Below, one piece after another: positions 9,453 through 19,397 of a DNA stretch of 26,800 nt. A model generated the notes under the pieces. That model did no database searches and was not told the DNA's origin. It worked only from the letters and a program-made list of their open reading frames with translations. The position numbers and the translations under genes are program-made. How positions within the stretch are numbered: the first letter of the stretch is position 1; every line of letters begins with the position of its first letter. Location: positions 248,176 to 274,975 of the forward strand of contig BFEA01000668.1 in the NCBI GenBank assembly GCA_003427395.1, read 5' to 3'. The DNA comes from Chara braunii (taxonomy: Eukaryota > Streptophyta > Charophyceae > Charales > Characeae).

Positions 9453-10897
9453 ACGCAACCACTCAACTGGGAACGGCCGGGAGAAGGATTAACCGTGACA
9501 CCATTATGGAGGAGGTCGCCGGAAGCTCTGAACCCCAGGCGGAGCCTGAGGCCGAGGAACCAGAAAAAGTCTATGGGAAGCTTAGGGAAGAGGAGCCCGC
9601 GGACAAGGTTACCGCCGCTAAGAAGAAGTTTAGGTATCAAATCCCGATCTTAACCTTGCCTGAGCTCGACGACACCATTAGCAAGTTACTAGGAACCATG
9701 GTGTCGGTGTCTTTTCAGGCCATGCTGCAGGCTAGCCCTAGGTTGCTCAAAGAGCTCAGACAACTGTTGACTCGGAGGCGAGTAGGAATAGGCGACAACC
9801 CCGAATTACCAGAAGGGGAGAGAGAGGAGGAAGCTCCGCAAGAAGTGGCTAACCTTCAGAGGAGTCACGGGGAGTTGGAGGATCTCGAAAAGGTCTTTGC
9901 ATACATTCGTTTGAGCTTGCCCGACCAAGAGGGCGGAGAAGTCATGAGATCGCCACCCGGGACGAAGCTTAGCTTTCATGCGCTGCGCGTAGGGAAACTG
10001 AAAATTCAGATCGGAAGTCATCATACCGACGCATTAGTAGACGGGGGAGCAGAAATCACTCTCATAAGGAGAGATTTTGCAACGATCGCGGGATGTACGT
10101 TGAACAAGGAAGTAACAGGGAGCATCCGGGGAGCTGGCGGGGAAATCCCGTTCGCTGGGTACGTCACGAAGTGTGCTGTGAAGGCAGGGGTCAGGGAATC
10201 GATCTGGTCGTTTCAGCGGATGACCGTAATGGAGGAAATGGACCACGACATAATCCTCGAGAGACCTTGGTGCGCGAACGTAGAGATGATAGGCATGCAC
10301 TTGCACGATGGCTCATACATGGTAGACATAGAGGACCCTGTGACCGGCTGGGGAGAGCTCCTCCGACTCCTTGGAACGGGAGGAGACCCCCCGAAGGGGA
10401 AATCGACAACATGGTCGTCGTCGTTCGAGGATAGCACGTCGAAAGGGGTTTTCGCACGGATGGATGGTATGAGAGAAAGGGTAGAAATCATGATTGAGGA
10501 AGCATTCAACAAAAAAGAGTGGATCAAGATGGGCCTGCCCCAAAAGAAGAGGAGGCAGGAGGACGAAGTCCTAGGTGTTATGGTAGCGGAAAAGGAGTCA
10601 GAGGTCCAACTTGGTGCTAGCCTGCCCAAACGGAAAGAAGTGTGCATAGACGTGCTGGAAATCGCACTCGAGATCCCCGATCTATTGCAACTCATCAAGG
10701 CCCTCAGATACCACAAGGTAGGAGTGGATTCGGGAGCCTTGGTCAAGTTCGAAAGAGAGGTGCAAAAGGGATATTGCCTGAATGGGAAACTAGTTAGTAT
10801 TCAACCACGAGTCGTAGAGGCGACGGGGGCAATTCCGACTGTTCATTTTTTAGAAGAAAGATCCCGGAAGGAAGTGTTCGAAAGTACAAGTCGGTAG
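9400..10897 (+). pseudogene. pol: Pol N-terminal part with retropepsin-like aspartic protease
   Basis: This segment is in the -1 frame relative to gag and stays open to the TAG at 10895. After an acidic linker (about 9500-9960) the protease domain spans roughly 9960-10330. The catalytic loop is ALVDGGAEITLI with the Asp at 10040-10042. Retropepsins usually have Thr or Ser at the next position, so Asp-Gly-Gly is a variant. The second conserved segment, DIILERPW near 10249, matches the Ile-Leu-Gly-x-Pro-Trp type motif that ends Ty3/gypsy proteases, with Glu at the usual Gly position. The region after it to 10897 is a charged linker towards reverse transcriptase. The frame breaks near 10878, where the next frame continues plausibly. 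Confidence 0.82.
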
Positions 10898-12100
10898 GGA
10901 AGAAAGCAAAACCGGTCTCGATCCTGCTAGGGACGTCAAAGGAGGAGGCTATGGAGAAGGAGGAAGAGGTCCTTCGAGTGATCCGAGAAAGAAGGGCGAC
11001 GGAGGGACATCGGATACCAGATGAGGTAGCGGACACAATGAAGATAGGGATAGACGGGTTCTTAACGGAAGAAGAAACCCGCCTGATCAAAAGGACCTGC
11101 CAGGAGTTTCACCTGGCATTTGCCTTTAGTGATCACCAGAAGGGACGACTGGATGCGAAGTTGATCCATCCGGTCAGAATCCACACGGTAGAACATGAGT
11201 GCTGGAATGATAAGGGGCCATCATATGAATTTGGGATAGCAGGAGAAGTAACAGACCTCCTCCAAGCGAAGATGGACTCCTTCGTTGCGGAGCCTACGGC
11301 ATCGCCATACGCAAATCGGTGGTTCGTCTTTTGGAAGCCTAACAAGACACTAAGGTGGATTCAGGACCTGCAAAAGTTGAATGCGGTAACCATCCGGGAT
11401 GCTGGCTCGTTACCTCAGGCTGACTTATTAGCAGAATCGCACGCCGGTAGGAGCATTTACTCCTTGATAGATCTGTACCCAGAGTACGACCAGCTTCCAT
11501 TGGATGTTCGAAACAGGCCATACACCGCTATGCACAACCCCGTAGGCCAGCTACAGATGCAAGTGACACCTATGGGATTCACAAACGTGGTGGCCGAAGC
11601 GCAACGCAGGATGCTCACTGTGGCCGGGGACATGTTCCCAGAAAAAATGTGAACCTTACATCGATGACAATCCGATCAAAGGCGCGCAGGAGAAGGACGA
11701 GACGAAAGTCCAGCCAGGGATCCGACGTTTTGTGTGGGACCACCTGCACGACATCAAGGATCTACTCCGACGGTTCCTAGTATATAACATTACGGCTAGT
11801 GGACCGAAGAGTATCCTAGCAGTACCGAAGGTAACTATATTAGGATTTCGTTGTGGTGCTTACGGCAGGAAGCCGGATCCGGCAAAAACCGACAAGATAT
11901 CACAATGGCCGACACCGTTGCGCACGACAACGGAGGTAAGGGCATTCCTAGGTGTAGTCGACTTTTGGAGGATCTTCATTAAGAACTTTGCCAAGATTGT
12001 TGAGCCTATCCGAGCTATGATCAGGGAAGAAGGAACCATGGATTGGGCGGAGGAGCGAGAAGGAGCTGTCCAAAGGCTCAAGGACATATTGACATCTGAG
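10880..12100 (+). pseudogene. pol: Reverse transcriptase domain of pol, frameshifted at the YIDD motif
   Basis: This enzyme copies element RNA into DNA. The fingers and palm segments read in order: RWFVFWKPNKTLRWIQDLQK, the catalytic-Asp strand YSLIDLYPEYDQ (Asp at 11470), MGFTNVVAEAQRRM, then YIDD at 11657-11668. The first part ends at TGA 11650. YIDD and everything after it lie in the next frame, so a 1-base lesion sits within a few bases of the active-site motif. The thumb and connection parts follow: ILGFRCGAYGRKPDPAKTDK and VRAFLGVVDFWRIFIKNFAK. The active-site Asp residues are still recognisable. Confidence 0.92.
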
Positions 12101-12844
12101 ACAGTCGCCCTGTCCACGCCTTGTTTTAATGACGAAGTGGGACGGACCTTCATCCTAGAGACGGATGGAGGACCTTTGGCCGTAGGAGGTGTGTTGATTC
12201 AAAAGGATGAGGGAGGAAAAGAGAGGCCGATTAGGTTCGAAAGTAGAACCCTGAACTCCACTGAACGACGGTACTCACAATTCAAGAAAGAAGTCATAGC
12301 CATCCTGCATTGCCTTAAGACCTTCCAGGCCTACCTATTTGGGAGGCGGTTCATCTTAAGGATCGATCCGACGAATGTCGCAAGGGCTCTTAAGAATTAC
12401 AGGCCTATATATCCGACGGTAGGGAGATGGGTAGGATTCATCTGGCAGTTCGATTACAAGATCGAACGGATTGCTGGAATCTGCAACAAGGCAGATGGGC
12501 TGAGTCGGGTTTGCATCACTCCCGAAGGCATGAAGGATGCAGAGCCCATAGACGCCTTCCTCGAATACGAAGGAGGGACTCTCGCGATGGATAACGAAAT
12601 GATGAGCGAGGGATGCACATCGGGAGAGCTATTGATCCAGACTTTGGAGAAGGGAGCACCTGTCGTAGTAGCAGAACTTAGAAAAGGACTAGTTACCACT
12701 CGAGGACGCAGAGAAGAAAAGGACTCATGGGGAACGATAGTAGGACCGAAAGAGGAGCTAATAGCAATGGCGGTCGAAGGAGGCCGGGAGGCAGTGATGA
12801 GCTTAGTGGAATCTTGGGAAAGGAAAGAGTTGCAAGAGTGGTAA
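12101..12844 (+). pseudogene. pol: RNase H domain of pol and linker
   Basis: RNase H degrades the RNA strand of the hybrid during reverse transcription. The domain covers about 12140-12510 in the same frame as the YIDD part. The four acidic residues appear in order: ETDGG (Asp at 12164), FKKEVIAIL (Glu), RIDPTN (Asp) and ADGLSR (Asp at 12494), so the active site looks complete. The linker beyond 12510 is Glu-rich. The frame ends at TAA 12842 and the protein evidently continues in another frame from about 12840. Confidence 0.9.
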
Positions 12845-14201
12845 ACCAGATGCAGGAAGGAAAGGATGAGGGCAAGGAAGGAGAGAAGTTTTTCTATGTC
12901 CAATCCTACGAAGGGCTCTTTCGGGAGATCGGATTGTTGTTGGTAGGAAACAAACAACCTACGGAAGTTAGTATTAAGGCAAGAGAAGAAGCCGAAAGGT
13001 ACGTCCTAAGGGGCGGACATTTGTTCCGAGGGGAGGAAGGTGCTATGCCTAGAAGGGTTATGTGCGGCAGATCTAGGCAAGTAGACGTTATCCAGGCAAT
13101 GCACGACGGGTTAGCTGGAGGTCACCGGTCGTCCAAAGGAACACTTGCAAGGATAACGCCGCTCTATTATTGGCCAGGCATGGCAAGGCATGGTCGCCAT
13201 ATACTGCCAGACTTGCCTTATTTGCCAAGAACGAAGCTCGGTACGAGTCTTCGAGCCGCTTAGACCAACGCGGGTGCTAGGGCTGGGACATCTGGTCCAC
13301 CTCGACCTTGCGGTCATGTCTGTATCAACGGATGGGTATAGGTATATCCTGAATGCGCGAGACAACTTGAGTGGGTTCGTGGAGGCAGTTGTCCTCAAGA
13401 AAAAGACAGGGAGGAGTGTGGCGGACTAGATAGAAGACTTCTACTTAAGACATCCGTTCGTCAGGAGGTTTATAGCAGACAATGAGACGGAATTTGTGAA
13501 CCAAGAAGTATTGAGGATGCTTAAGCGACTCAGCGTTCCGATCAAACTCATCGAGCCGTATCACCCTGAGGCCAATGCACCTGTGGAAAGGGGGCACCGA
13601 ACCTTGAAGAACACGATTGCAAAGCTCGCAGCGGACCATCTGGGGAACTGACCTAGGTATCTTAAGCAGGCTGTCTTTGCAGAGAATATGACTCCTAAAA
13701 GGACAACAGGATGTATCCCGGCGGAGCTTTAGTACAGAAGAGAGATCCTAGATACCTTCCTGGAATAGGTTAGATGATGATCCGCAGATGACCACTGAAG
13801 AGTTAATTGAGGCAACATGTCAACAAATCCTTAAGAATGAGGAGGTCATGGAAGACATCGCCAACCGGGTGCTGGACAGCAGAATGAGGGACAAAGCAAG
13901 GTGGGACCAGGTTAAGAATGTCAGAAAGGAGCCACTTCAGGTGGGGGAGATGGTATTGCTAAGGAACTCGACACTAGAAAGTACTTGGTCGGGACAGTAG
14001 GGAAGGATATTCAAAGACCCCTACCGGGTCGCCAAGCAGGTGGGGCTGAACACCTTCGAACTGGAAGATTTGGATGGAACTGGATTGAAAGGGCCCTTCC
14101 CGGGGCAACGACTGGTCAGGTTTTTAAGTCGGAACCCAGTGGAACAATGGCTTCAGGAGGCCGAAAATAAGGAAATTGAGGAGCCACAAGCTAAAGACTA
14201 A
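12840..14201 (+). pseudogene. pol: Integrase domain of pol (HHCC, D-D35-E, GPY/F-like tail)
   Basis: Integrase inserts element cDNA into the host genome. The zinc-binding part has HDGLAGGH (His at 13102 and 13123), LYYWPGM and CQTCLICQ, with a frame change near 13190 between the His and Cys halves. The catalytic core has Asp at 13304 (VHLDLAV), Asp at 13478 (FIADNETEFVN) and Glu at 13586 (APVERGH), with exactly 35 residues between the last two. In-frame stops are TAG 13427, TGA 13649 and TAG 13730. Another frame change near 13757 leads to a tail with FKDPYRVAKQVGLNTFELED, a GPY/F-like module, interrupted by TAG at 13998. It ends at TAA 14199-14201. No chromodomain follows. Confidence 0.9.
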
Positions 14202-14425
14202 CCACAGCCTTGCCCACACTATGGTTTGTCTCCGACCATGTTCGTGGGACTGTCATTTTTTTTTGGGACTGGCGCTTTGGCTTGGACTGACTGAGGTTGA
14301 AAGGCAACATGACTTGGGGGTTTGCAATATCTGGCTTGTGTGACAACGAGAAGGGATGTTTCGGGCATTGTACCATAGTTTTTAACCGAAAAAAATGGGG
14401 TCATCACAAACGACGCATTCGCATG

Positions 14426-14432
14426 TATAAAA
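14426..14432 (+). promoter_or_regulatory. Possible TATA box upstream of the acidic ORF
   Basis: TATAAAA followed by a G-rich run lies about 146 bp upstream of ATG 14572. It could drive the downstream ORF or be part of a degraded LTR. It rests on the motif alone. Confidence 0.3.
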
Positions 14433-14482
14433 GGGGGGTGATGCGAGGGATACTGGGTGCATTTTGGGAATGCCTACGGCCT

Positions 14483-14497
14483 AAGGGGGGGGGGAGG
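14483..14497 (+). other. Purine tract with ten G, weak polypurine-tract candidate
   Basis: A 15-base purine run containing ten consecutive G lies about 280 bp after the pol stop. LTR elements need a polypurine tract just before the 3' LTR, and this is the best short candidate. The sequence after it does not start with TG and has no visible copy upstream, so the assignment is weak. Confidence 0.2.
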
Positions 14498-14571
14498 CGT
14501 AAGTATATGAGGGACATTGCGGGTGTTGTTTTGTTATACAGGGCTTAGGAGTAAAACGAGAAAAGACAAAA

Positions 14572-15444
14572 ATGGAATTCGGCAACGAGAACGACAACAG
14601 GGCAATCAACAGGCCTACCGGAGGGGAAGAAGCTGGACCAAGCCAAGGGAGGAGGACAGCGAATAGAAAACTGTACATTGGGCTCATGGGCGGGCCAGTG
14701 GTAGGCAGGGGTGGAAGGAAATGCTTGTGTAGGAAACCCTCACCCCTCCGCAAGGGAGAAGGTATAGAAATATCATCTGACAGTGAGGGCGAAAAGGGAA
14801 GGGCAAATGTGGAAGAAGGAGGCAACACAGAAATGGGAGATAAGGCTCATGTCTCTAACGAGGAAGGGGCCGACAGGGGCAAACGACGTGAGACTTGGCA
14901 TGGGGAAAGCGAGGGGGGACAAGGTATGCGCAACGAACGTGAGGAGGACGAGGAGAAAAAGGAGATCCCGCTTGAAGGACGAAGCGGTCACGGTAGTTGC
15001 GAGGGGTATGGGACGGGGACAGAGATCCCTTTTACCTACGATCCAAAGAACCTTGCTGGTGAGTATAGCCCCATACAGACTGAAGACGAGGGGGACGAGG
15101 AGGAGGATGTGCGAGAAGTCATAGAAATCAGCAGCAGGGATGAGAGGGATGAGATCTCAAGGCCTAGGGAAGAGGGGCGGCCTCCGATGCACCAGCCGGG
15201 CGACGAGGCTTTCAGATGGGAGGACGAGTTCAAGCCAACGCCCAGTCATTGGTTTCAGCAATGGACCAATGTAATCAGGCACGAATGGATTATCAAGACT
15301 CGGGAACTCGCAAGGGCAGGGGTGGAAGCCACACCATTGGATTTTTTCAACGAGGCAGAGTTGCATAAAATTGTAAGGATGAAAAAAAAGATCGAGACCT
15401 ACAGCCTGGGGGTTAGGAAGCCTGCCAAGGAATGGGGTGGATAA
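14572..15444 (+). CDS. Acidic hypothetical protein downstream of pol, 290 codons, intact
   Basis: An uninterrupted frame from ATG 14572 to the TAA at 15442. I do not recognise it. The first ~200 residues are hydrophilic and highly charged, with several Glu/Asp clusters (EREEDEEKKE, EDEGDEEEDVREV) and Ser-Asp patches such as EISSDSEGEKG, so this part is probably disordered. The last ~80 residues look folded and helical: FKPTPSHWFQQWTNVIRHEW, RELARAGVEATPLDFF, then a Lys-rich helix. It lies 370 bp after the dead pol, on the same strand, yet has no stop. Extra ORFs between pol and the 3' LTR are known in some plant Ty3/gypsy lineages, so it may be an accessory ORF of the element. An unrelated host gene or exon is possible. 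Confidence 0.55.
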   Translation: MEFGNENDNRAINRPTGGEEAGPSQGRRTANRKLYIGLMGGPVVGRGGRKCLCRKPSPLRKGEGIEISSDSEGEKGRANVEEGGNTEMGDKAHVSNEEGADRGKRRETWHGESEGGQGMRNEREEDEEKKEIPLEGRSGHGSCEGYGTGTEIPFTYDPKNLAGEYSPIQTEDEGDEEEDVREVIEISSRDERDEISRPREEGRPPMHQPGDEAFRWEDEFKPTPSHWFQQWTNVIRHEWIIKTRELARAGVEATPLDFFNEAELHKIVRMKKKIETYSLGVRKPAKEWGG

Positions 15445-16042
15445 GGAACTGGGCAAGACGAGGCGCAAGGCAGCAATAGGAACTAGGTGTTGACTTAGCA
15501 TTGAAAGGGATCGCTGCTTTTCTGTCTGCAGAGACATGAGAATAACGAGAACGTGTATAGTATGGGCAAGCTTGCTAAGGATGAAGTGAAAAGAGGGCCA
15601 GCTAAGACTATGTTACGATAAGATAGAAGATAGTTTGTGGAGGCTACTTTTTGGGATGAACTACCTTGGGTACCTAAGACAAAGATATGGGATTTGGGAT
15701 GAGACCAATTGGGAAAGGGCGTATTGTGAATTTCGGATGGAACAAGGATTATGCTTTTGAGAGGGGAAAACCTTGAGTACGGATTGACGAGCAAACCATG
15801 GCATTGAATGATTGGTCGAGTACAAGAGAGGTTAGGGAACCTATGGGTTACGGGGCGTGAAGAACACTCCTTCCCTAGGAGCCTAATCCAACTGAGTCAT
15901 GAATGAGATTGAGAATAGTCAAAACCTGAGAGATCAGGAGGAGTGAAAATGGAAGGGGCGTCTTTGTCATTTGTTCTGGATGAACGACCGGGTGGGGTCG
16001 CAAGCCCCAACTCGAGTGCTAGACGCTAAGTCGGACGTACGC
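15445..16042. other. Spacer without a supported gene
   Basis: About 600 bp, purine-rich on the + strand, with stops in all frames I followed. No RNA gene or repeat is seen until the 29-bp minisatellite begins. Confidence 0.55.
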
Positions 16043-16265
16043 ATGGATGGTACATTACTGTGAGAAATGGAATGGATGGTACATTACTGTGAGAAGTGGA
16101 ATGGATGGTACATTACTGTGAGAAATGAAATGGATGGNGAGAAATGAAATGGATGGTACATTACTGTGAGAAATGGAATGGATGGTACATTACTGTGAGA
16201 AGTGGAATGGATGGTACATTACTGTGAGAAATGGAATAGATGGTACATTACTATGAGAAAAGGAA
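16043..16265. repeat. 29-bp minisatellite with an assembly N
   Basis: The unit contains ATGGATGGTACATTACTGTG and recurs at 16043, 16072 and 16101 and onward at exactly 29-bp steps, with about seven copies that differ by a few substitutions (GAGAAATGG against GAGAAGTGG). A single N at 16138 truncates one copy. The true copy number is therefore uncertain. There are no spacers, so it is not a CRISPR array. Confidence 0.95.
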
Positions 16266-16360
16266 GAAAGAGAACAACACGCAAAAGATGAGATGACCGC
16301 TTTCTAACCTCCAAGACAGAAATGGGATCCGTAACCTCGAGGCCCATCCCCTCGGGCACT

Positions 16361-16562
16361 AACCTTGAGAATGGAAAGGAATGACCCTAACCAGACTGTT
16401 CGACTTGAGAATGGAGAGGAATGACCCTAACCAGGCTGTTCGACTTGAGAATGGAATGGAATGGCCCTAACCAGGCTGTTCGACTTGAGAATGGAAAGGA
16501 ATGGTCCTAACCAGGCTGTTCGACTTGAGAATGGAAAAGAACGACCCTAACCAGGTTGTTCG
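16361..16562. repeat. 40-bp minisatellite, five copies
   Basis: Units beginning CGACTTGAGAATGGA recur at 16401, 16441, 16481 and 16521, with a diverged copy before 16401, at an exact 40-bp period. Each also has an ACCCTAACCAGGCTGTT-like block. It starts about 100 bp after the 29-bp array but is unrelated to it except for the GAATGGA words. Confidence 0.93.
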
Positions 16563-16663
16563 GGAATGGCCGCTGACAAAGGTCATTCCTTTTGAAATAG
16601 GCACTGGGGTCCCATATTTGATAGAGAAAGATTGATTTAGGATGAGCAGGAATGAGCAATAGG

Positions 16664-17032
16664 AGATGGAAAAGGCCGGTGGGTTGGTCATTGAAATAAC
16701 CAATGGGATGAGAGAGATGGGAAAGGCCGGTGGGTCGGTCATTGAAATAGCCAATGGGATGAGAGAAATGGAAAAGGTCGGTGGGTCCGTCGTTGAAATA
16801 GCCAAAGGATGGATGAGAGAGGTGGAAAAGACCGATGGGTCGGTCGTTGAAATAACCAATGAGTTGAATGGAGGAAATGGAAAAGGCCAGTGGGTCGGTC
16901 ATTGAAATAGCCAATAGGATGAGAGAGATGGAAAAGGCCGGTTGGTCGGTCATTGAAATAGCCAATGGGATGAGAGAAGTGGGAAAAGGCCGGTGGGTCG
17001 GTCGTTGAAATAGCCAATGAGTTGAATGAGGT
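16664..17032. repeat. ~50-bp minisatellite, about seven copies
   Basis: Units of the form GGAAAAGGCCGGTGGGTCGG followed by TCATTGAAATAGCCAATGGGATGAGAGA recur about every 50 bp, with small indels. On the minus strand they translate as a repeated [17 protein letters not shown] peptide. Because long open frames occur in more than one reading frame over the same array, I treat this as a property of the repeat and not as a gene. A lone related unit lies at about 17432-17475. Confidence 0.92.
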
Positions 17033-17420
17033 GTAAATGAATGGGAGAATTGACTTGAAAAGTCAACAGTGTTTTGAACTTTTGTTCCATTTGTTGACAT
17101 GAGACAACTTGCACGGTTTGTTCGCAATTTGGTGCGCAACGTGTAATCATATCATTTATACATGATTCTCCAATCATTTGCATACTTGAACGCAAACTAA
17201 TACTACGTAATTCATGTTGTTTCAAGAACTATGGTTCCAATAATCCATTGGGCATAAACTCTTCTGTAGATAAAATAACTTTTTATCTCTATTTTTACGG
17301 GGTTCGGAGCAAGCACTTAAAAACCAAGTACGAATAAGCGTGTAGTTGTTCCAGCAAACGGCAACGTTTTTCTTTAGAGATCACTTTCTAAGGTGGCCAT
17401 CCCGCCCAAAGAACCAAAAC
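17033..17420. other. AT-rich island of unknown origin
   Basis: Base composition changes clearly: the flanks are G/A-rich repeats, this block is A/T-rich and free of the local minisatellite. On the minus strand, peptide segments such as [20 protein letters not shown] and [19 protein letters not shown] look like ordinary protein sequence, but the frame is short and broken upstream and I recognise no domain. It may be a fragment of organellar, viral or other inserted DNA. Confidence 0.4.
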
Positions 17421-18732
17421 AGATGTTGAAATATGGAAATGGAAAAGGCCGGTGGGTCGGCCACTGAAAATTGCCAAGAAGGCGGGGGAAAGATGTGAAT
17501 AAAAGAGGCGGGACCTTAAAGCCAAGAGGGGCCGGGACCGTTGGGACGGTCACAGAGATTGGGTATTGAGGAATGAGAAAATGAAGGATTGAATGGGCGG
17601 AAGGATCAGTCTTGAGAAATGGCTATTGAGAGAATGACCGCCAGACCGGCCATATGGATGGCCTTGCCGGTGAGAGGCTGTCAGACCAAGCCATGAGAAT
17701 CAGCCTTGGAAATAGCATTGGATTGAATGATTGAGGATTGAATATTGCATTGCATAGGCAGGGGACCCTAGGCAACTTGAAATGGACTTGGAAATAGCAT
17801 TGAAATTATTTTTTTCTTTTTCTAGTTTTTGGCCTCAGCAGGAAGGGGATAGCGGTGCTCGCACCGCGACCCCAAGACTTCTATCCCTATAAGGGAAAAC
17901 GTCTCAGCGCGACCTGTTTCTCTTGTAAGGGGATGAGGGTTAAAGGACCAAGGCACCTACCACTTGGATCGGTGCGGGACGTCCGTAACTGACCCCGACA
18001 AAGAGCTCTAGTCGGGAAGTTCAAGTTGCGCCTCGTGTTGAACGCCTAAACGTCAAAGGGTGAGGGAACCAAATCGGCGAGAGAGCCATTCTTTTTTTTT
18101 TAGTCTCTTTTGTTCTCCCCAACCACACGCCATGCCGTTGAGGGGCGGCATGACCGCTTGGAATGGACCACGACGGCTCGCGTTAAGTTGAGCAGCACTG
18201 TCCAGAGGGAGGAATCGGGCGTGGTACCGGGTGGAAGCCGCAACCACCACGGGGCGAGTGACACCGCCCCGCCGGAGTATTACAACCGCTTTGGGACTAA
18301 TTGCGAGGTCTTCGTAGCTGCACTCGTGGACTAATTGAGAGCCCCAACTCTTTTGAAAGGAAGAGGCCGGATCCATAAAATTACCACTCAGGAGGAACGG
18401 TTCGCGAGGAAACCCTTACAACAAGACGGGGTCCTGGGAGGCTAGGACTGGACCTGCCTTCCAGATGTGAGGAGGTACCTCAGTAATGACGCCCGTCTCG
18501 TAAGCGGCAAAAGGTCGGACGGAGTAAGGGGATGAGGTGAGTTATCAGCAGGGGGAGGATTGATCACCCTTCCTTTTTTAGGCTGATGGGCCGGCATCCG
18601 CCTACTCGTTGGTGGGCCAAAGGTTGCGTACCTCCGGGTGAGAACTAGTCGTGCGATGGGGACATCGTATTTTGAGTGGGGGGAAGGTGTGCCATCTACC
18701 GAAGAAAAAGCGTGCAAAAGAGAAGGATACCA
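17421..18732. other. Stretch without a supported gene
   Basis: It contains one stray unit of the ~50-bp repeat (about 17432), G/A-rich sequence to 17810, a T-rich run near 17805-17825, then a GC-richer block (17850-18450). The GC-rich block has short open frames on both strands but no recognisable motif. No tRNA or rRNA is seen. Confidence 0.5.
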
Positions 18733-19135
18733 TGAGCGTAAGAATGAATGAGTAATTGACTTTGCGCAGGCTTTAGAAAAGGCCTGGCAAGATGTCCAGA
18801 AAAAAAAAACGAATGAGTAATTGACTTTGCGCAGGCTTGAGAAAAGGCCTAGCAAGATGTCCAGAAGAAAAGAATGGATGAGTAATCGACTTTGCGCAGG
18901 CTTCAGAAAAAGCATAACAAGATGTCCAGAAGAAAAGAATGAAAGAGTAATTAACGTTGCATGAGCTTGAGAAAAGGGCTAGCAAGATGTCTAGAAGAGA
19001 AGAATGGATGAGTAATTGACTTTGCGCAGGCTTGAGAAAAGGCCTGGCAAGATGTCCAGAAGAGAAACGGGTGGGAAATTGACGTTGCATGAGCTTGAGA
19101 AAAGGCCTGGCAAGCGACTTGTGTGATTGATTTGG
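18733..19135. repeat. 65-bp minisatellite, about six copies
   Basis: The word AGTAATTGAC and variants occur at 18751, 18816, 18881, 18946 and 19011, then a more diverged copy near 19076: an exact 65-bp period. Each unit includes TTTGCGCAGGCTT, AGAAAAGGCCTGGCAAGATG and TCCAGAAG. The array decays into related but irregular sequence to about 19300, immediately upstream of the methyltransferase fragment. Long minus-strand frames over it are repeat by-products. Confidence 0.95.
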
Positions 19136-19397
19136 CATAAGCTTGAAAATGGGCTGAGTAAGACGTCTGGAAAAGAAAAGACTCGTATGATGGACTATGT
19201 ATGGATCTGAGAGAAAGACTGACAGGCTGGGAAACAGATGAGTATTTGGAAACAGGTCTGACAAGGTGTCTGAAAGAGAGATGCACAAGGGATGAACTGG
19301 GCAGCATGCATGAAAAAGTTAAAAATAAGCAAGGAACAAGAAAGGACAAAGAGTGATATGAATGCAAAATTGGCAAAACCTGAGGAGAGTCGGGTGA

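Larger units (their letters stand above)
7642..14201 (+). mobile_element. Degenerate Ty3/gypsy LTR retrotransposon, coding interior
   Basis: The order is gag with CCHC zinc knuckle, aspartic protease, reverse transcriptase, RNase H, then integrase with D-D35-E and a GPY/F-like tail. Integrase downstream of RT/RNase H defines Ty3/gypsy rather than copia. No chromodomain is seen. Frame changes are visible at about 8320, 9400, 10878, 11648, 12840, 13190 and 13757. In-frame stops are at 8679, 13427, 13649, 13730 and 13998. The copy is therefore dead as a coding unit. No convincing LTR pair was found, so the limits given are coding limits only. The four upstream genes and the downstream ORF may or may not belong to it. 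Confidence 0.93.

Noticed and set aside
7176-16040. LTR pair flanking gag-pol
   Set aside because: I compared the leader 7176-7641 with 14202-14571 and 15445-16040 and saw only very short matches. A computed self-alignment of a larger region would be needed.
16043-16265. CRISPR-like array
   Set aside because: Units of 29 bp are directly adjacent, with no unique spacers; it is a minisatellite in a eukaryotic context.
16507-17139. 210-codon minus-strand frame with a repeated [17 protein letters not shown] peptide
   Set aside because: It is a translation of the ~50-bp minisatellite; other frames over the same array are also open, so the openness is due to the repeat.
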